NCBI GenBank assembly: GCA_030018355.1
Contig: JASEFN010000004.1
Span: 62,001 to 126,000 of the forward strand
Direction of reading: 5' to 3'
Length of the DNA: 64,000 nt
Source: Caldisericia bacterium
GTDB taxonomy: Bacteria; Caldisericota; Caldisericia; B22-G15
The notes beneath the pieces are model-generated. The model worked only from the letters and a program-made list of their open reading frames with translations, did not search any database and was not told the origin of the DNA. Made by a program: the position numbers and the translations under genes. Shown in pieces: positions 51,115 to 60,743 of the stretch. The stretch's first letter is position 1, and the number at the start of each line of letters is the position of its first letter.

Positions 51115-52632
51115 ATGGCAACAATTCTTTCAGTTAGAAATATAGTAAAGGTTTATCCAAATGGAGTTGTTGCAAATAAAGGAGTTTCACTTGATATAGA
51201 AGAAGGAACAATTCATGCAATAGTTGGTGAAAATGGCGCTGGAAAAACAACTTTAATGAAAATAATTTTTGGAATTGAGGAGCCACAAGAAGGTAAAATT
51301 TTATACAAAGGTAAAGAGATCAAAATAAAAAATCCATATGATGCAATTAAAATTGGTATTGGAATGGTTCATCAACATTTTATGTTAGCACCTGACCTTA
51401 CTGTTTATGAAAATTTACTTTTAGGAATAGAACCAAGAAAAGGATTGTTTCTTGATTCCAAAAAGGCAATCGAAACAACCAAAAAAGCATCAGAAGAATT
51501 TGGTCTGCCTGTTCCTTTTGATAAAAAAATAAAAGATCTTCCAATTGGTTTAAGACAAAGAGTTGAAATTTTAAAGGCTCTAATAAGAAATGCAGAACTT
51601 CTGATTTTAGATGAACCAACATCAGTTTTAACTCCCCAAGAGACAGAAGTTTTATTTGCAACTTTAAGAAACTTAAAAAAATCAGGAAAAACAATTATTT
51701 TCATATCTCATAAATTAAAAGAAGTTTTAGAAATTGCAGATAAAATTACAGTTATGAGAGATGGTAAAATAGTTGCTACAAAAGATGCAAAAGATATGAC
51801 TGAACATGAAATTGCTTATCTTATGGTTGGGAGAGAAATCTCTTTTGAAAGAATTCCTCCATGCGAAAAAGAAGGTGAGGTAATTTTTGAAGTAAAAGAT
51901 ATAACTTATATAAATGAAGAAAATATAAAAGTTTTAAATGGTATTTCATTTCAGTTAAAAACTCATGAAATTTTAGGTCTTGCTGGAATTGAAGGAAATG
52001 GTCAAACAGAACTTGTTGAGATTTTAACAGGGTTAAGAAGACCAACTTCTGGTAAAATTTTTCATAAAGGTAAAGATATAACAAATTTAATTCCAAGGAA
52101 AATTAGAGAAAGCGGAATCTCTCATATTCCTGAAGATAGAATGAGAGATGGAGTTGCAGATAAAGCAACAATTGAAGAAAATGTTATTGTTGATAGATAT
52201 TATAAAAATCTCTTTTCTGGAAGAGTTTTATTAAAAGAAAAGGAGATTGAAAATTATACAAATGAACTTATAAAAAAATTCAATATAGTAACTATTTCAT
52301 CAAAAAATCCTGTTAATTCTTTATCTGGTGGAAACATACAAAAAGTTGTTGTTGCAAGAGAACTTTCTTCAAATCCAACAGTTATAATTGCAGATCAACC
52401 AACCAGAGGAATTGATGTTGGTTCAGAAGAGTTAGTGCATAATCTTCTTAAAGAGGCAAGGGATAATGGTGCTGCAATTTTTCTTGTATCTGCAGATTTA
52501 GATGAAATACTTAAACTTTCAACAAGAATTTTAGTAATTTACAATGGTGAAATTGTAAAAGAATTCAAAAATTATGAAGGATTAACTGGTAAAGATCTTG
52601 GTCCATATATGCTTGGTATAAAAAGGGAGTAA
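51115..52632 (+). CDS. ABC transporter ATP-binding protein with two nucleotide-binding domains (nucleoside importer)
   Basis: YufO/RbsA-type double ATPase, 505 residues. Domain 1: GENGAGKTTLMK (about 38-49), GLRQRVEILKAL as a weak signature, LLILDEPTSVLTPQE. Domain 2: LAGIEGNGQTELVEIL with a degenerate Walker A, LSGGNIQKVVVAREL, DQPTRGID. Shine-Dalgarno GGAGG before the ATG lies in the 3' arm of the preceding hairpin's flank. Confidence 0.95.
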   Translation: MATILSVRNIVKVYPNGVVANKGVSLDIEEGTIHAIVGENGAGKTTLMKIIFGIEEPQEGKILYKGKEIKIKNPYDAIKIGIGMVHQHFMLAPDLTVYENLLLGIEPRKGLFLDSKKAIETTKKASEEFGLPVPFDKKIKDLPIGLRQRVEILKALIRNAELLILDEPTSVLTPQETEVLFATLRNLKKSGKTIIFISHKLKEVLEIADKITVMRDGKIVATKDAKDMTEHEIAYLMVGREISFERIPPCEKEGEVIFEVKDITYINEENIKVLNGISFQLKTHEILGLAGIEGNGQTELVEILTGLRRPTSGKIFHKGKDITNLIPRKIRESGISHIPEDRMRDGVADKATIEENVIVDRYYKNLFSGRVLLKEKEIENYTNELIKKFNIVTISSKNPVNSLSGGNIQKVVVARELSSNPTVIIADQPTRGIDVGSEELVHNLLKEARDNGAAIFLVSADLDEILKLSTRILVIYNGEIVKEFKNYEGLTGKDLGPYMLGIKRE

Positions 52633-52635
52633 AGC

Positions 52636-53712
52636 ATGGAGAGATTTATTCTTAAGTATTTTAATCTTATAAGAACAATAATTGCATTTTTGATTGGAGC
52701 ATTTATCTGTGTTTTAATAATATTTATTTATAGCAAAGACCCATCAAACGGTTTAAGATATTTCTTTTTAGGTCCTTTTAGTTCAATTGGTAGATTAGGA
52801 AATGTTATTGAGATGGCATCACCCATAATCTTATGCGGACTTGCAATTGCAATTCCATTTCAAGCAGAACAATTTAATATAGGTGCAGAAGGTGCTCTCT
52901 TTATTTCTGCAGCAGTTGCAACTGGTTTTGGTGTCTCAACAAATTTTCCCAAATTTATACATATTCCTTTAATGCTTTTAGTTGCAGGAGGAGTTGGTGC
53001 TTTTTGGGGTTTTATTCCTGGAATTCTTAAAGCAAAATGGAAAGCAAGTGAACTTGTTATAACTCTTATGATGAATTATGTTGCTCTTTATCTCAGTTTA
53101 TATATAATAAATTTTCATTTTAGAGATAAAAAGGCTGGATTTCTTGTTTCATATCAACTTCCAAAAACTGCATGGTTTGATCAATTTATAAAAAATACAA
53201 GAATTCATTATGGAGTTTTATTAACAATAGTTTTTATAATTCTTGTTTATATACTTTTATATAAAACAAAACTTGGTTATGAAATTAGAATGACTGGTTT
53301 TAACATAAATTTTGCAAAATATGGAGGAATTAATACATTTAAGATAATTTTAATAACTCAAATTATTGGTGGTTTTATTGCTGGAATTGCTGGAATAAGT
53401 GAAGTTATGGGAATTCATAGAAGATTTAACTGGCAAGGAACACCAGGATATGGTTGGGATGGAGTTGTCGTTGCAATTATTGGAAGAAATCATCCTATAT
53501 TAATTGCATTTGCGTCAATTTTTATTGCATATTTAAGGGTGAGTGGTCAAGTTTTAAATTTACTTACTGATATTCCAGCAGAAATAGTTACTGTTCTTGA
53601 ATCTATAATTATTCTTCTTATAACAGCAGAAGCATTTTTAACTCAATGGAAGTATAGAATAACAGTAAGAGAGGCAGAAAAGAGGGAGGTAAAAATTGAG
53701 TCCGCTTCTTAA
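52636..53712 (+). CDS. ABC transporter permease, nucleoside importer (first permease)
   Basis: 358 residues, about eight to nine helices, YufP/NupP-like: FLGPFSSIGRLGNVIEMASPI, FQAEQFNIGAEGALFISAAVA and EIRMTGFNINFAKYGGINTFK with IGGFIAGIAGISEVMG. Starts four bases after the ATPase stop with an AAAGGGAG site. Overlaps the second permease by 17 bases. Confidence 0.93.
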   Translation: MERFILKYFNLIRTIIAFLIGAFICVLIIFIYSKDPSNGLRYFFLGPFSSIGRLGNVIEMASPIILCGLAIAIPFQAEQFNIGAEGALFISAAVATGFGVSTNFPKFIHIPLMLLVAGGVGAFWGFIPGILKAKWKASELVITLMMNYVALYLSLYIINFHFRDKKAGFLVSYQLPKTAWFDQFIKNTRIHYGVLLTIVFIILVYILLYKTKLGYEIRMTGFNINFAKYGGINTFKIILITQIIGGFIAGIAGISEVMGIHRRFNWQGTPGYGWDGVVVAIIGRNHPILIAFASIFIAYLRVSGQVLNLLTDIPAEIVTVLESIIILLITAEAFLTQWKYRITVREAEKREVKIESAS

Positions 53713-54613
53713 AAGTATATTAAGTCCATCATTTGGTTTTGCAATTTTAAGAGTTATGACTCCAATTCTATTTGCAGCAATTGGTGTTGCAATAACTGCC
53801 CTTTCTGGTGCAATTAATATTTCAATGGAAGGAACAATGCTTATTGCCGCATTCTTTGGAGTAATTGTAAGTGCTTTTACTCAAAATCTTCTCCTTTCAT
53901 TTATAGCAGGTGTTCTTGCTGGAATTGGCCTTGCATGTATTCTTGCATATTTTCACCTTAAACTAAAAGCAGACATTATTCTTGCTGCAATTGCTTTAAA
54001 TATGTTTTCTTCTGGTATTACTATATTTCTTCTTTATATTTTTGCAAAAGATAAAGGAACTTCAAGTTCACTTAAAAGTTTAGTTTTTCCATCTATCCAA
54101 ATTCCCATAATAAAAGATATTCCAATATTAGGACAAATTTTTAGTGGTCATAATATTCTTACATATCTTGCTTTGATCTCAGTTATAATCTTTTACATTA
54201 TAACTTTTAAAACTCCTCTTGGATTAAGAATTAGAGCAGTTGGACAAAATCCTGATGCTGCAAGTTCAGTTGGTGTTAATGTAAATAAAATTAGGTTTTA
54301 TGCACTTGTTTTATCTGGAATCTTTGGAGCACTTGGAGGTCTCTATCTTTCAATGGGATATGTTAGTTGGTTTGCGAGAGATATGACTGCTGGAAGAGGT
54401 TTTATTGCAATAGCAGCATCAAATTTAGGAGCCCATTTACCTTTTGGTGTTTTTCTTGCTTCTCTTCTTTTTGGTATTTTAAACACAATTGCAATTTATC
54501 TTGCATCTCTTCAAATTCCATCTGAATTTATTCAAATGATTCCTTATATTGCAACAGTAATTACATTAACGATATATTCAATTCAGGCAGCAAGAAAAAG
54601 AAAGGAGAGATAA
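53696..54613 (+). CDS. ABC transporter permease, nucleoside importer (second permease)
   Basis: 305 residues, YufQ/NupQ-like: TALSGAINISMEGTMLIAAFFG near the N-terminus and LRIRAVGQNPDAASSVGVNVNKIR before LSGIFGALGGLYLSMGYV. Start is TTG at 53696, six bases after GGGAGGT; no ATG is better placed. Ends with a one-base overlap with the next hydrolase (TAATG). Confidence 0.93.
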   Translation: MSPLLKSILSPSFGFAILRVMTPILFAAIGVAITALSGAINISMEGTMLIAAFFGVIVSAFTQNLLLSFIAGVLAGIGLACILAYFHLKLKADIILAAIALNMFSSGITIFLLYIFAKDKGTSSSLKSLVFPSIQIPIIKDIPILGQIFSGHNILTYLALISVIIFYIITFKTPLGLRIRAVGQNPDAASSVGVNVNKIRFYALVLSGIFGALGGLYLSMGYVSWFARDMTAGRGFIAIAASNLGAHLPFGVFLASLLFGILNTIAIYLASLQIPSEFIQMIPYIATVITLTIYSIQAARKRKER

Positions 54614-55548
54614 TGAAAAAAATAATTCTTGATTGCGATCCAGGACATGATGACATGATAGCAATTATGCTTGCTTCATCAAGAAAAGAAATTGAAATTA
54701 TTGGTATAACAACAGTTGCAGGAAATCAAACTGGAGATAAAACTTTTCAAAATGCTTTAAAAACATTAACATTAATTAACAGAAAAGATATAAAAGTTGC
54801 AAAAGGTTTTGATAAACCAATTTTAAGAGAACTTATAACTGCACCAAAAATTCATGGCATTTCAGGTCTTGATGGAGCAAATTTACCAGAACCTGAAATA
54901 GAACCTCTTAAAATTCATGCAGTTGATTTTATAATTGATACTCTTTTAAATTCAAATGAAAAAATTTATATTGTTCCAACCGGACCTTTAACAAATATTG
55001 CGATTTCCTTAATAAAAGAGCCAAAAATAAAAGAAAAAATTGAAAAAATAGTTTTAATGGGAGGTGCAATTTTTGATTCAAACATAACTCCTGCAGCAGA
55101 ATTTAATATTTATGTTGATCCAGAAGCTGCAAAAATTGTTTTTAATTCAGGTATTCCGATAGTTATGGTTGGTCTTGATGTAACAAACAAAGCACTATTA
55201 ACTTTTGATGATATAGAGAAAATAGAGAAAATGAATGGAAAAATTTCAAGTGTTGTTGGTCCGCTTTTAAGATTTTTCGCAAATGCAAATAAAGAGTTTT
55301 TTGGATTTAATGGTGCTCCAATTCATGATGCATTAACAATTTCTTATCTTATAGATGAGACAACTCTTACACTAAAAGAGTATTTTGTCGATATTGAAAT
55401 TCAAGGAGAATTAACAAGAGGAAGAACTATAGTTGATGTATATGGAGTTTTAAAGAGAAAACCAAATGCATTTGTTGCAATAGATTTAGATTTAATTAAG
55501 TTTAAAAATATGATTTTTGAGATGATTGAGTTTTTAGATAAAAGTTAA
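54613..55548 (+). CDS. Nucleoside hydrolase (second copy)
   Basis: 311 residues: ILDCDPGHDDMIAIM (Asp cluster), TTVAGNQTGDKTFQNAL, KIHGISGLDGANLPEP, YIVPTGPLTNIAISL, MGGAIFDSN, AAEFNIYVDPEAAKIV and GAPIHDALTISYLI with the His-Asp pair. Closer to the classical IunH/RihA type than the one at 49023. Start overlaps the permease stop. Confidence 0.95.
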   Translation: MKKIILDCDPGHDDMIAIMLASSRKEIEIIGITTVAGNQTGDKTFQNALKTLTLINRKDIKVAKGFDKPILRELITAPKIHGISGLDGANLPEPEIEPLKIHAVDFIIDTLLNSNEKIYIVPTGPLTNIAISLIKEPKIKEKIEKIVLMGGAIFDSNITPAAEFNIYVDPEAAKIVFNSGIPIVMVGLDVTNKALLTFDDIEKIEKMNGKISSVVGPLLRFFANANKEFFGFNGAPIHDALTISYLIDETTLTLKEYFVDIEIQGELTRGRTIVDVYGVLKRKPNAFVAIDLDLIKFKNMIFEMIEFLDKS

Positions 55549-55563
55549 AATTTGGAGGAATAA

Positions 55564-56856
55564 ATGTTAATTAAAAATACAACAATAATAGATTTTAAAG
55601 ATTTAAAAATAGAAAAAAATAAAGATATTTTAATTGATGGAAATAAAATTAAAAAAATTGGTGAAAATTTAGAAGGAGATGAAATTATTGATGGAAGTAA
55701 CTTTTATACTCTGCCTGGTCTTGTAAATTGTCATTCACATGTTGCAATGACTTTAATAAGAGGATCTGCAGAGGATGTAAATTCAACAGATTGGTTTAAT
55801 AAATACATTTGGATTTATGAAAAAAATTTAAGACCCCATTTTGTGTATTTTGGAACTCTTCTTGGTGCTGCAGAAATGCTTTTATCAGGAGTAACAACTG
55901 TTTTTGATCATTACTTTTATATGGATGAAGCGTATAAAGCATATGAAGAGGCTGGAATTAGAGCAGACCTTGCATGGGCTCTTTTTGGTGTTGGAGAAAA
56001 TGAAGAAGAAAATTTTAAAAAGGCAATGGATTTCATTGAAAAATATAATGGGTTATCAGATAGATTAACAATTTCTCTTGGGCCACATTCTCCATATGTT
56101 TGCCCAGAAGATTTTTTAAAAAAGTTTTCAATGCTTTCTAAAGTTTATGAATTAAAAATTCATATTCATGCATCAGAAATGGAGTGGCAAGTTGAAAAAA
56201 GTATAAAAGAAAAGGGAAAAACGCCAATAAAACATCTTTATGATATTGGTCTTATTAAGGAAAATACTCTCATTGCACATGCATATAGGGCAAGAGATGA
56301 AGATTTAAAAATTATAAAAGACACGAATGCATTTATAGCACATGCACCTAAAACATTTATGAAATTTGGAGATCTTTCAGACATTTTATTTAGAATTCTA
56401 AAAGAGAAAGTAAGATGTGGTTTTGCAACCGATGGGGTTGTTTCTAATAACACTCTTTCTATTTTTGAAGCAGGAAGGTTAGCAGCACTAAATGCTAAAA
56501 TTTCAAAATCTAATCCAGAAATCGCAAGAATAGAAGAATTAATGCCACTTTTCTCTTCAGGTGGCTCTCTTTTAACTCATTTAAAAATTGGAGAAATAAA
56601 AGAAGATTATGTTGCAGATTTAATTCTTATTAACAAAAATTCTCCCTCATTAAATCCAGAAATAAACATTTTTGCAAATCTTCTCTATTCAATATCTGAG
56701 AGAGACATTGATACTGTAATAGTTGATGGTAAAGTTGTTGTTAAAAATGGAAAATTATTAACAATTGATATTCCATACTTAATCAAAGAAATAAATAAAA
56801 TAAAAGATATTATGCTTATTAGAAGTGATAAACCTATGCAAAAATTTGGAGAGTGA
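55564..56856 (+). CDS. Amidohydrolase-family deaminase (MTA/SAH deaminase, ATZ/TRZ type)
   Basis: Zinc-dependent deaminase of a purine nucleoside or base. 430 residues: NCHSHVAMTLIRGSAED (HxH metal site, about 57-73), a central GPHSPYVCPEDF, HIHASEMEWQVEKS, IAHAYRARDED, FIAHAPKTFMKFGD and the Asp in GFATDGVVSNNTLSIFEAGR. Closest to 5'-methylthioadenosine/S-adenosylhomocysteine deaminases; guanine deaminase is a weaker alternative. Strong TGGAGGA site. In this operon adenosine-like or guanine-like deamination would feed the hydrolases and the XDH-family enzyme. Confidence 0.88.
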   Translation: MLIKNTTIIDFKDLKIEKNKDILIDGNKIKKIGENLEGDEIIDGSNFYTLPGLVNCHSHVAMTLIRGSAEDVNSTDWFNKYIWIYEKNLRPHFVYFGTLLGAAEMLLSGVTTVFDHYFYMDEAYKAYEEAGIRADLAWALFGVGENEEENFKKAMDFIEKYNGLSDRLTISLGPHSPYVCPEDFLKKFSMLSKVYELKIHIHASEMEWQVEKSIKEKGKTPIKHLYDIGLIKENTLIAHAYRARDEDLKIIKDTNAFIAHAPKTFMKFGDLSDILFRILKEKVRCGFATDGVVSNNTLSIFEAGRLAALNAKISKSNPEIARIEELMPLFSSGGSLLTHLKIGEIKEDYVADLILINKNSPSLNPEINIFANLLYSISERDIDTVIVDGKVVVKNGKLLTIDIPYLIKEINKIKDIMLIRSDKPMQKFGE

Positions 56857-56861
56857 ATTTT

Positions 56862-57593
56862 ATGAGTGAAGCACATATTAAATGTGAAAAAGAAGATATA
56901 TCAGAAAAAATTATTCTAGTCGGAAATCCAGATAGAGCAAAAAGAATAAATTTTGAATTTTTTAGTAATGGAAAACTTGTTAATGAATATAGATCACTTT
57001 TAGTTTATACTGGATTTTATAAAGATGATAGAATAACAGTTGCAACAACTGGAATGGGTTCTCCATCTGCTGCAATTGTTCTTGAAGAATTAATTAAACT
57101 TGGAGGAAAAATTTTTATTAGAGTTGGAAGTGCTGGTGGATTAAATCCAAAGATTCAAACTGGAGATATTGTTATTGCAACAAGTTCAATTAGAGATGAT
57201 GGAACTTCAATTAAATATTTACCTCTTGGATTTCCAGCAGTTCCAGATTTTGATTTAACATCAATTTTAATTAAAAAGGCGAAAGAGAATTTTGATAGAA
57301 TTTTTTATGGAATAGTACTCTCATCAGATGGTTTTTATGAAGGTTATGATAAAGAGATAATAAAAAAATATGTTGAATCAAATGTTCAAGCAGTTGAAAT
57401 GGAAAGTGGAGTTGTCTTTATTGTTTCACAAAGGAGAAGAGTTAAGGCTGGCGCAATTTTTGTTATTGATGGAAATATTACTCTTGGTAAGATGAAAGAG
57501 AAGGGCAAAGAAAAAGAATTTAGTATGGGTGAATATATTGCGTCAAAAATTGCACTCGAAACACTTTCAGAATATAAAGTTATTTGGAAATAA
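56862..57593 (+). CDS. Nucleoside phosphorylase (PNP/uridine phosphorylase family)
   Basis: Phosphorolysis of nucleosides to base plus (deoxy)ribose 1-phosphate. 243 residues from the ATG at 56862: VGNPDRAKRI (phosphate site), TTGMGSPSAAIVLEELIKLGG, FIRVGSAGGLNPKIQTGDIVIATSS, and VQAVEMESGVVFIVSQ with the ribose-binding Glu-Met-Glu. The frame opens nine bases earlier at a GTG, but the ATG follows GGAG at better spacing. The 3' 47 bases of the gene recur, degraded, beyond the copper ATPase island at 60546. Confidence 0.9.
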   Translation: MSEAHIKCEKEDISEKIILVGNPDRAKRINFEFFSNGKLVNEYRSLLVYTGFYKDDRITVATTGMGSPSAAIVLEELIKLGGKIFIRVGSAGGLNPKIQTGDIVIATSSIRDDGTSIKYLPLGFPAVPDFDLTSILIKKAKENFDRIFYGIVLSSDGFYEGYDKEIIKKYVESNVQAVEMESGVVFIVSQRRRVKAGAIFVIDGNITLGKMKEKGKEKEFSMGEYIASKIALETLSEYKVIWK

Positions 57594-57660
57594 ATGAAAT
57601 GTTTGACATAAGGAGTTATAAAAATGAAGATTTTAGAGAAAAAACGAAAAATAACAGGGT
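57546..57660 (+). repeat. Direct repeat, left copy (3' end of the phosphorylase gene and downstream)
   Basis: About 115 bases that recur at 60546-60662 with roughly a dozen mismatches and two one-base indels (near 88-90 percent identity by eye). It covers the last 16 codons of the phosphorylase and ~67 bases after. Together the copies bracket the copper ATPase segment. Confidence 0.88.
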
Positions 57661-58053
57661 CTATATTTAACAAGAATTATGTTTAGAAAGTATCAATGTT
57701 TAAGAGTTATAGATGCCTCTATTATTATCAAAAATAGTCTAATATTTTTTAAAACATAAAATTTTTCTTTAATATTCATTATTCATCATATTGATTTATT
57801 TACTCTTTTGGATATTAAAAGCAAGAATTAAAGAATTAGTTTTAATTTATAAAAAATATAGGGAAAGGGTTTAGAGCAAATAATATAAGAAAATTGTAAA
57901 ATAAAACAAAAGGATTCCTTTTTAGTATGAAAAATGTCTGATTCAGCGTGATGAAAGAAGATAGTAAAAAAGATAAAAATGAGGATACAAATTTATATTC
58001 TGATAATTTTATTAAAAAGTGCTTTGAATTCTATTGATTATGACTGATAGGGC
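57661..58053. other. Gene-poor AT-rich stretch at the left end of the island
   Basis: No ORF with a plausible start and Shine-Dalgarno site is visible; only short frames, such as 28 codons from an ATG at 57950. Just before it, the left repeat opens a 23-codon frame at 57599 whose MFDIRSYKNEDF resembles the start of a GNAT acetyltransferase and then stops, a possible gene remnant. Confidence 0.5.
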
Positions 58054-58082
58054 TTGACATACAAATTCGATTGGATTATTAT
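58054..58082 (+). promoter_or_regulatory. Promoter of the copper ATPase
   Basis: TTGACA (58054-58059), 17 bases, TATTAT (58077-58082): close to sigma-70 consensus. The transcript would have a leader of about 200 bases that contains the small ORF at 58135. Confidence 0.75.
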
Positions 58083-58134
58083 TAAGTCCAAAGTTTTAGG
58101 TATAGTAAGTTATTTCTCAAAAAGGAGGTAATAA

Positions 58135-58308
58135 ATGTTATTACAAAATCAAGATATAAATTTGATCACAATTTGTTCAAATATGAATTTAATCACTATT
58201 TATAAACCAAAATGTCTTCAATCTTTTGCTTTTTTACAAAATAAATATAAGTTTGTCAAAAAATTACTACAATTTAAAGGAGGAATCAATGAACCAATCT
58301 CAAAATAA
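58135..58308 (+). CDS. Possible 57-codon leader ORF overlapping the copper ATPase start
   Basis: A frame behind an excellent Shine-Dalgarno site (AAAAAGGAGGTAATAA then ATG) encodes [20 protein letters not shown]... with two Cys residues, ending ISK at 58308, 20 bases inside the ATPase gene in another frame. No homology recognised. Its translation could affect access to the ATPase start. The strong ribosome site is the main argument that it is translated. Confidence 0.45.
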   Translation: MLLQNQDINLITICSNMNLITIYKPKCLQSFAFLQNKYKFVKKLLQFKGGINEPISK

Positions 58309-60379
58309 ACATAAAAATCACCACAATATGCATATGACTCATAAATACATACACTCCAAAACAGATACCCCAAAAAATCATTCAATAAGACATACAGATC
58401 ACACAGGACACGAGCAGATGTTCCGTAAACGTTTCTGGATATGTTTAGTTCTTAGTGTACCAGTTGTAATTTTCAGTCCTATACCCCAACGCTTATTAGG
58501 CTTTAAAATACCAACCTTCCCATGGAGTGAGTGGATTCCTTTCTTATTTTCACTTGTCATTTTCAGTTATGGTGGTATACCTTTCCTTCAAATGTCCATA
58601 CCTGAATTACGACATCGCAGACCAGGTATGATGACACTGATTTCTTTAGCAATCTCCATTGCTTTTGTTTATAGTATTCTGGCACAAATTACCAATCTTG
58701 GAGAGGGATTCTTTTGGGAACTAGTTACATTAATTGATGTAATGCTTCTTGGTCACTGGCTTGAAATGCGTTCTGTACGTCAAGCCTCTGGTGCTTTAAA
58801 CGAACTTGCTAAATTAATGCCAGATACTGCTGAACGTATTTTACCAGATGGAAGTGTTGAAATTGTTTCTACTTCTGCTTTACACATCGGAGATCTTGTA
58901 TTGGTACGCCCAGGCACAAGCATACCTGCTGATGGCGAAGTAGTTGATGGTGAGTCAAATGTTAATGAAGCGATGATCACTGGGGAATCTCGTCCTGTTA
59001 GTAAATTACCTGGATCAAAAGTTATTGCTGGAACAATTAATGGAGATGGTAGTTTGCGTATTCGCGTTACCGCTATTGGTGATCAAACTGCACTAGCAGG
59101 TATTATGCGTCTTGTAAAACAAGCGCAAATGTCTAAGTCTCCAACTCAAGTGCTCGCTGATCGTGCAGCAGGTTGGCTATTTTACATTGCCTTGATTGTA
59201 GCTGCTATTACTGCCATTGGATGGACCATAACTGTTGGTTTCAATGTTGAAGTTCTTATGCGTGTTGTTACAGTATTGGTTATTGCTTGTCCACACGCAC
59301 TTGGTTTGGCTGTTCCATTGGTTGTTGCTATAACAACAGCACTTGGAGCTAAAAATGGAATTTTAGTTCGTGATCGATTGGCATTAGAAACCGCTCGTGA
59401 TATAGATATAGTAGTTTTTGACAAAACTGGAACTCTAACCGAAGGTAAATTTGGTGTGGTAGGCATTGCAGTAAATAAGGGCTGGAATGAAAATGATGCA
59501 TTAGCCCTTGCTGCAGCTATTGAAGGTGACTCGGAACATCTTATTGCCCAAGCAATACGGAAGGCAGCACAAGATCGTGGACTTACATTACCTTCTGTTA
59601 GTGAGTTCACTGCCTTGAAAGGGCGTGGTGTACGAGCCTTTTTCAATAATAAATCTGTTTATGTGGGTGGTCCACGCATGTTAGAAATGTTAGATTTACA
59701 TCCGCCAGACTATTTTAAAACTTTTATCCAAACTGCAGGGGAGAAAGCGCAATCAGTAGTTTATTTAATTGTTGATAAACAAGTAGTTGCTGCATTCGCT
59801 GTAGCAGATGTTATACGCCCTGAAAGCAAAGAAGCTGTTCGTCGATTACATGAAATGGGTATTGAGGTTGCAATGTTAACAGGTGATAGTCAAGAAGTAG
59901 CACAGGCTGTTGCTGCTGAATTGGGTATTGATTATGTCTTTGCTCAAGTTCTCCCAGAACATAAAGTTCAGATAGTGGCTGATTTACAAACTAAAGGAAA
60001 ACGTGTTGCTGTAGTTGGCGATGGAGTAAATGATGCACCAGCCCTAACCAAAGCGGATGTTGGAATTGCAATTGGCAGTGGTACAGATGTTGCAATCGAA
60101 TCTGCTGGAGTAATTCTGGTTAAAAGTAATCCATTAGATGTGGTTAAGGTAATTGCTCTAAGTCGAGCTAGTTACCATAAGATGATCCAAAATCTATGGT
60201 GGGCTGCTGGCTACAACATTATTGCTCTACCACTTGCAGCAGGTGTTCTCGCTCGTTGGGGTATTTTGTTTTCTCCAGCCATTGGAGCACTCTTTATGTC
60301 ACTTAGCACAATTATTGTTGCCATAAATGCTCAATTGTTACGTAGTGAGCGTCTATCAATACTAACACCCACTAAGTGA
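58289..60379 (+). CDS. copB: Copper-translocating P-type ATPase, CopB-like (CPH motif)
   Basis: Exports copper (or silver). 696 residues. N-terminus is His-rich ([28 protein letters not shown], residues ~8-45) in place of CxxC domains; eight helices; actuator motif [14 protein letters not shown] in helix 6, the CPH signature of the CopB (P1B-3) group; phosphorylation site [20 protein letters not shown] and [11 protein letters not shown]. The start at 58289 follows AAAGGAGG. Codon use is unlike the neighbours: CGT, CGC and CGG arginines instead of AGA, and higher G+C. With the flanking direct repeats this argues for lateral acquisition. Confidence 0.95.
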   Translation: MNQSQNKHKNHHNMHMTHKYIHSKTDTPKNHSIRHTDHTGHEQMFRKRFWICLVLSVPVVIFSPIPQRLLGFKIPTFPWSEWIPFLFSLVIFSYGGIPFLQMSIPELRHRRPGMMTLISLAISIAFVYSILAQITNLGEGFFWELVTLIDVMLLGHWLEMRSVRQASGALNELAKLMPDTAERILPDGSVEIVSTSALHIGDLVLVRPGTSIPADGEVVDGESNVNEAMITGESRPVSKLPGSKVIAGTINGDGSLRIRVTAIGDQTALAGIMRLVKQAQMSKSPTQVLADRAAGWLFYIALIVAAITAIGWTITVGFNVEVLMRVVTVLVIACPHALGLAVPLVVAITTALGAKNGILVRDRLALETARDIDIVVFDKTGTLTEGKFGVVGIAVNKGWNENDALALAAAIEGDSEHLIAQAIRKAAQDRGLTLPSVSEFTALKGRGVRAFFNNKSVYVGGPRMLEMLDLHPPDYFKTFIQTAGEKAQSVVYLIVDKQVVAAFAVADVIRPESKEAVRRLHEMGIEVAMLTGDSQEVAQAVAAELGIDYVFAQVLPEHKVQIVADLQTKGKRVAVVGDGVNDAPALTKADVGIAIGSGTDVAIESAGVILVKSNPLDVVKVIALSRASYHKMIQNLWWAAGYNIIALPLAAGVLARWGILFSPAIGALFMSLSTIIVAINAQLLRSERLSILTPTK

Positions 60380-60545
60380 TTACTACTATCGTTCAAATGA
60401 ACAATGAAAATAGCCTTAATGTACATAAGATGAGAATAGTAGTCGATATTTTTTACCATCATGATCAAACTAAAACTGAAATATACAAATCTATATTAAT
60501 CTAAAGTTTTTAATGAGAGAATATATGAAATTCTCAAGGATATTT
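60380..60545. other. Right end of the island, no gene seen
   Basis: AT-rich; GTTCA-AA-TGAAC is a short palindrome near 60391, and ACTACTAT/ATAGTAGT arms about 50 bases apart followed by a T run (near 60450) could form a long-loop terminator for the ATPase gene. Neither is convincing. Confidence 0.35.
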
Positions 60546-60662
60546 AAAATTGCACTTTAAACAACTTTCAGAATATAAAGTTATTGGGGAATAAATGAAA
60601 TGTTTCACATAAGTAGTTATAAAAAATGAAGGTTTTAGAGGAAAAACGAAAAATAACATGGT
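60546..60662 (+). repeat. Direct repeat, right copy (degraded phosphorylase 3' end)
   Basis: Counterpart of 57546-57660. It begins AAAATTGCACTT (compare AAAATTGCACTC in the left copy), keeps CTTTCAGAATATAAAG and AATAAATGAAATGTTT, and has a frameshift and a changed stop region, so it no longer codes for the phosphorylase end. Confidence 0.88.
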
Positions 60663-60743
60663 ATGAGATTGAACCTAGTTGAGCAGAAGAAGAAATGTTT
60701 TTACCATTTTAAAAAATGATTTTAAGAAATATAATTTAGATAT

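Noticed and set aside
57599-57670. GNAT acetyltransferase gene
   Set aside because: Only 23 codons before a stop; the resemblance to a GNAT N-terminus is too short, kept only as a remark.
59182-59646. Antisense 154-codon frame within copB
   Set aside because: Shadow of the higher-GC copB reading frame; no ribosome site and low-complexity Ala/Thr-rich product.
60391-60402. Palindrome GTTCA-AA-TGAAC as an operator or IS end
   Set aside because: Very short, no matching partner at the other end of the island.
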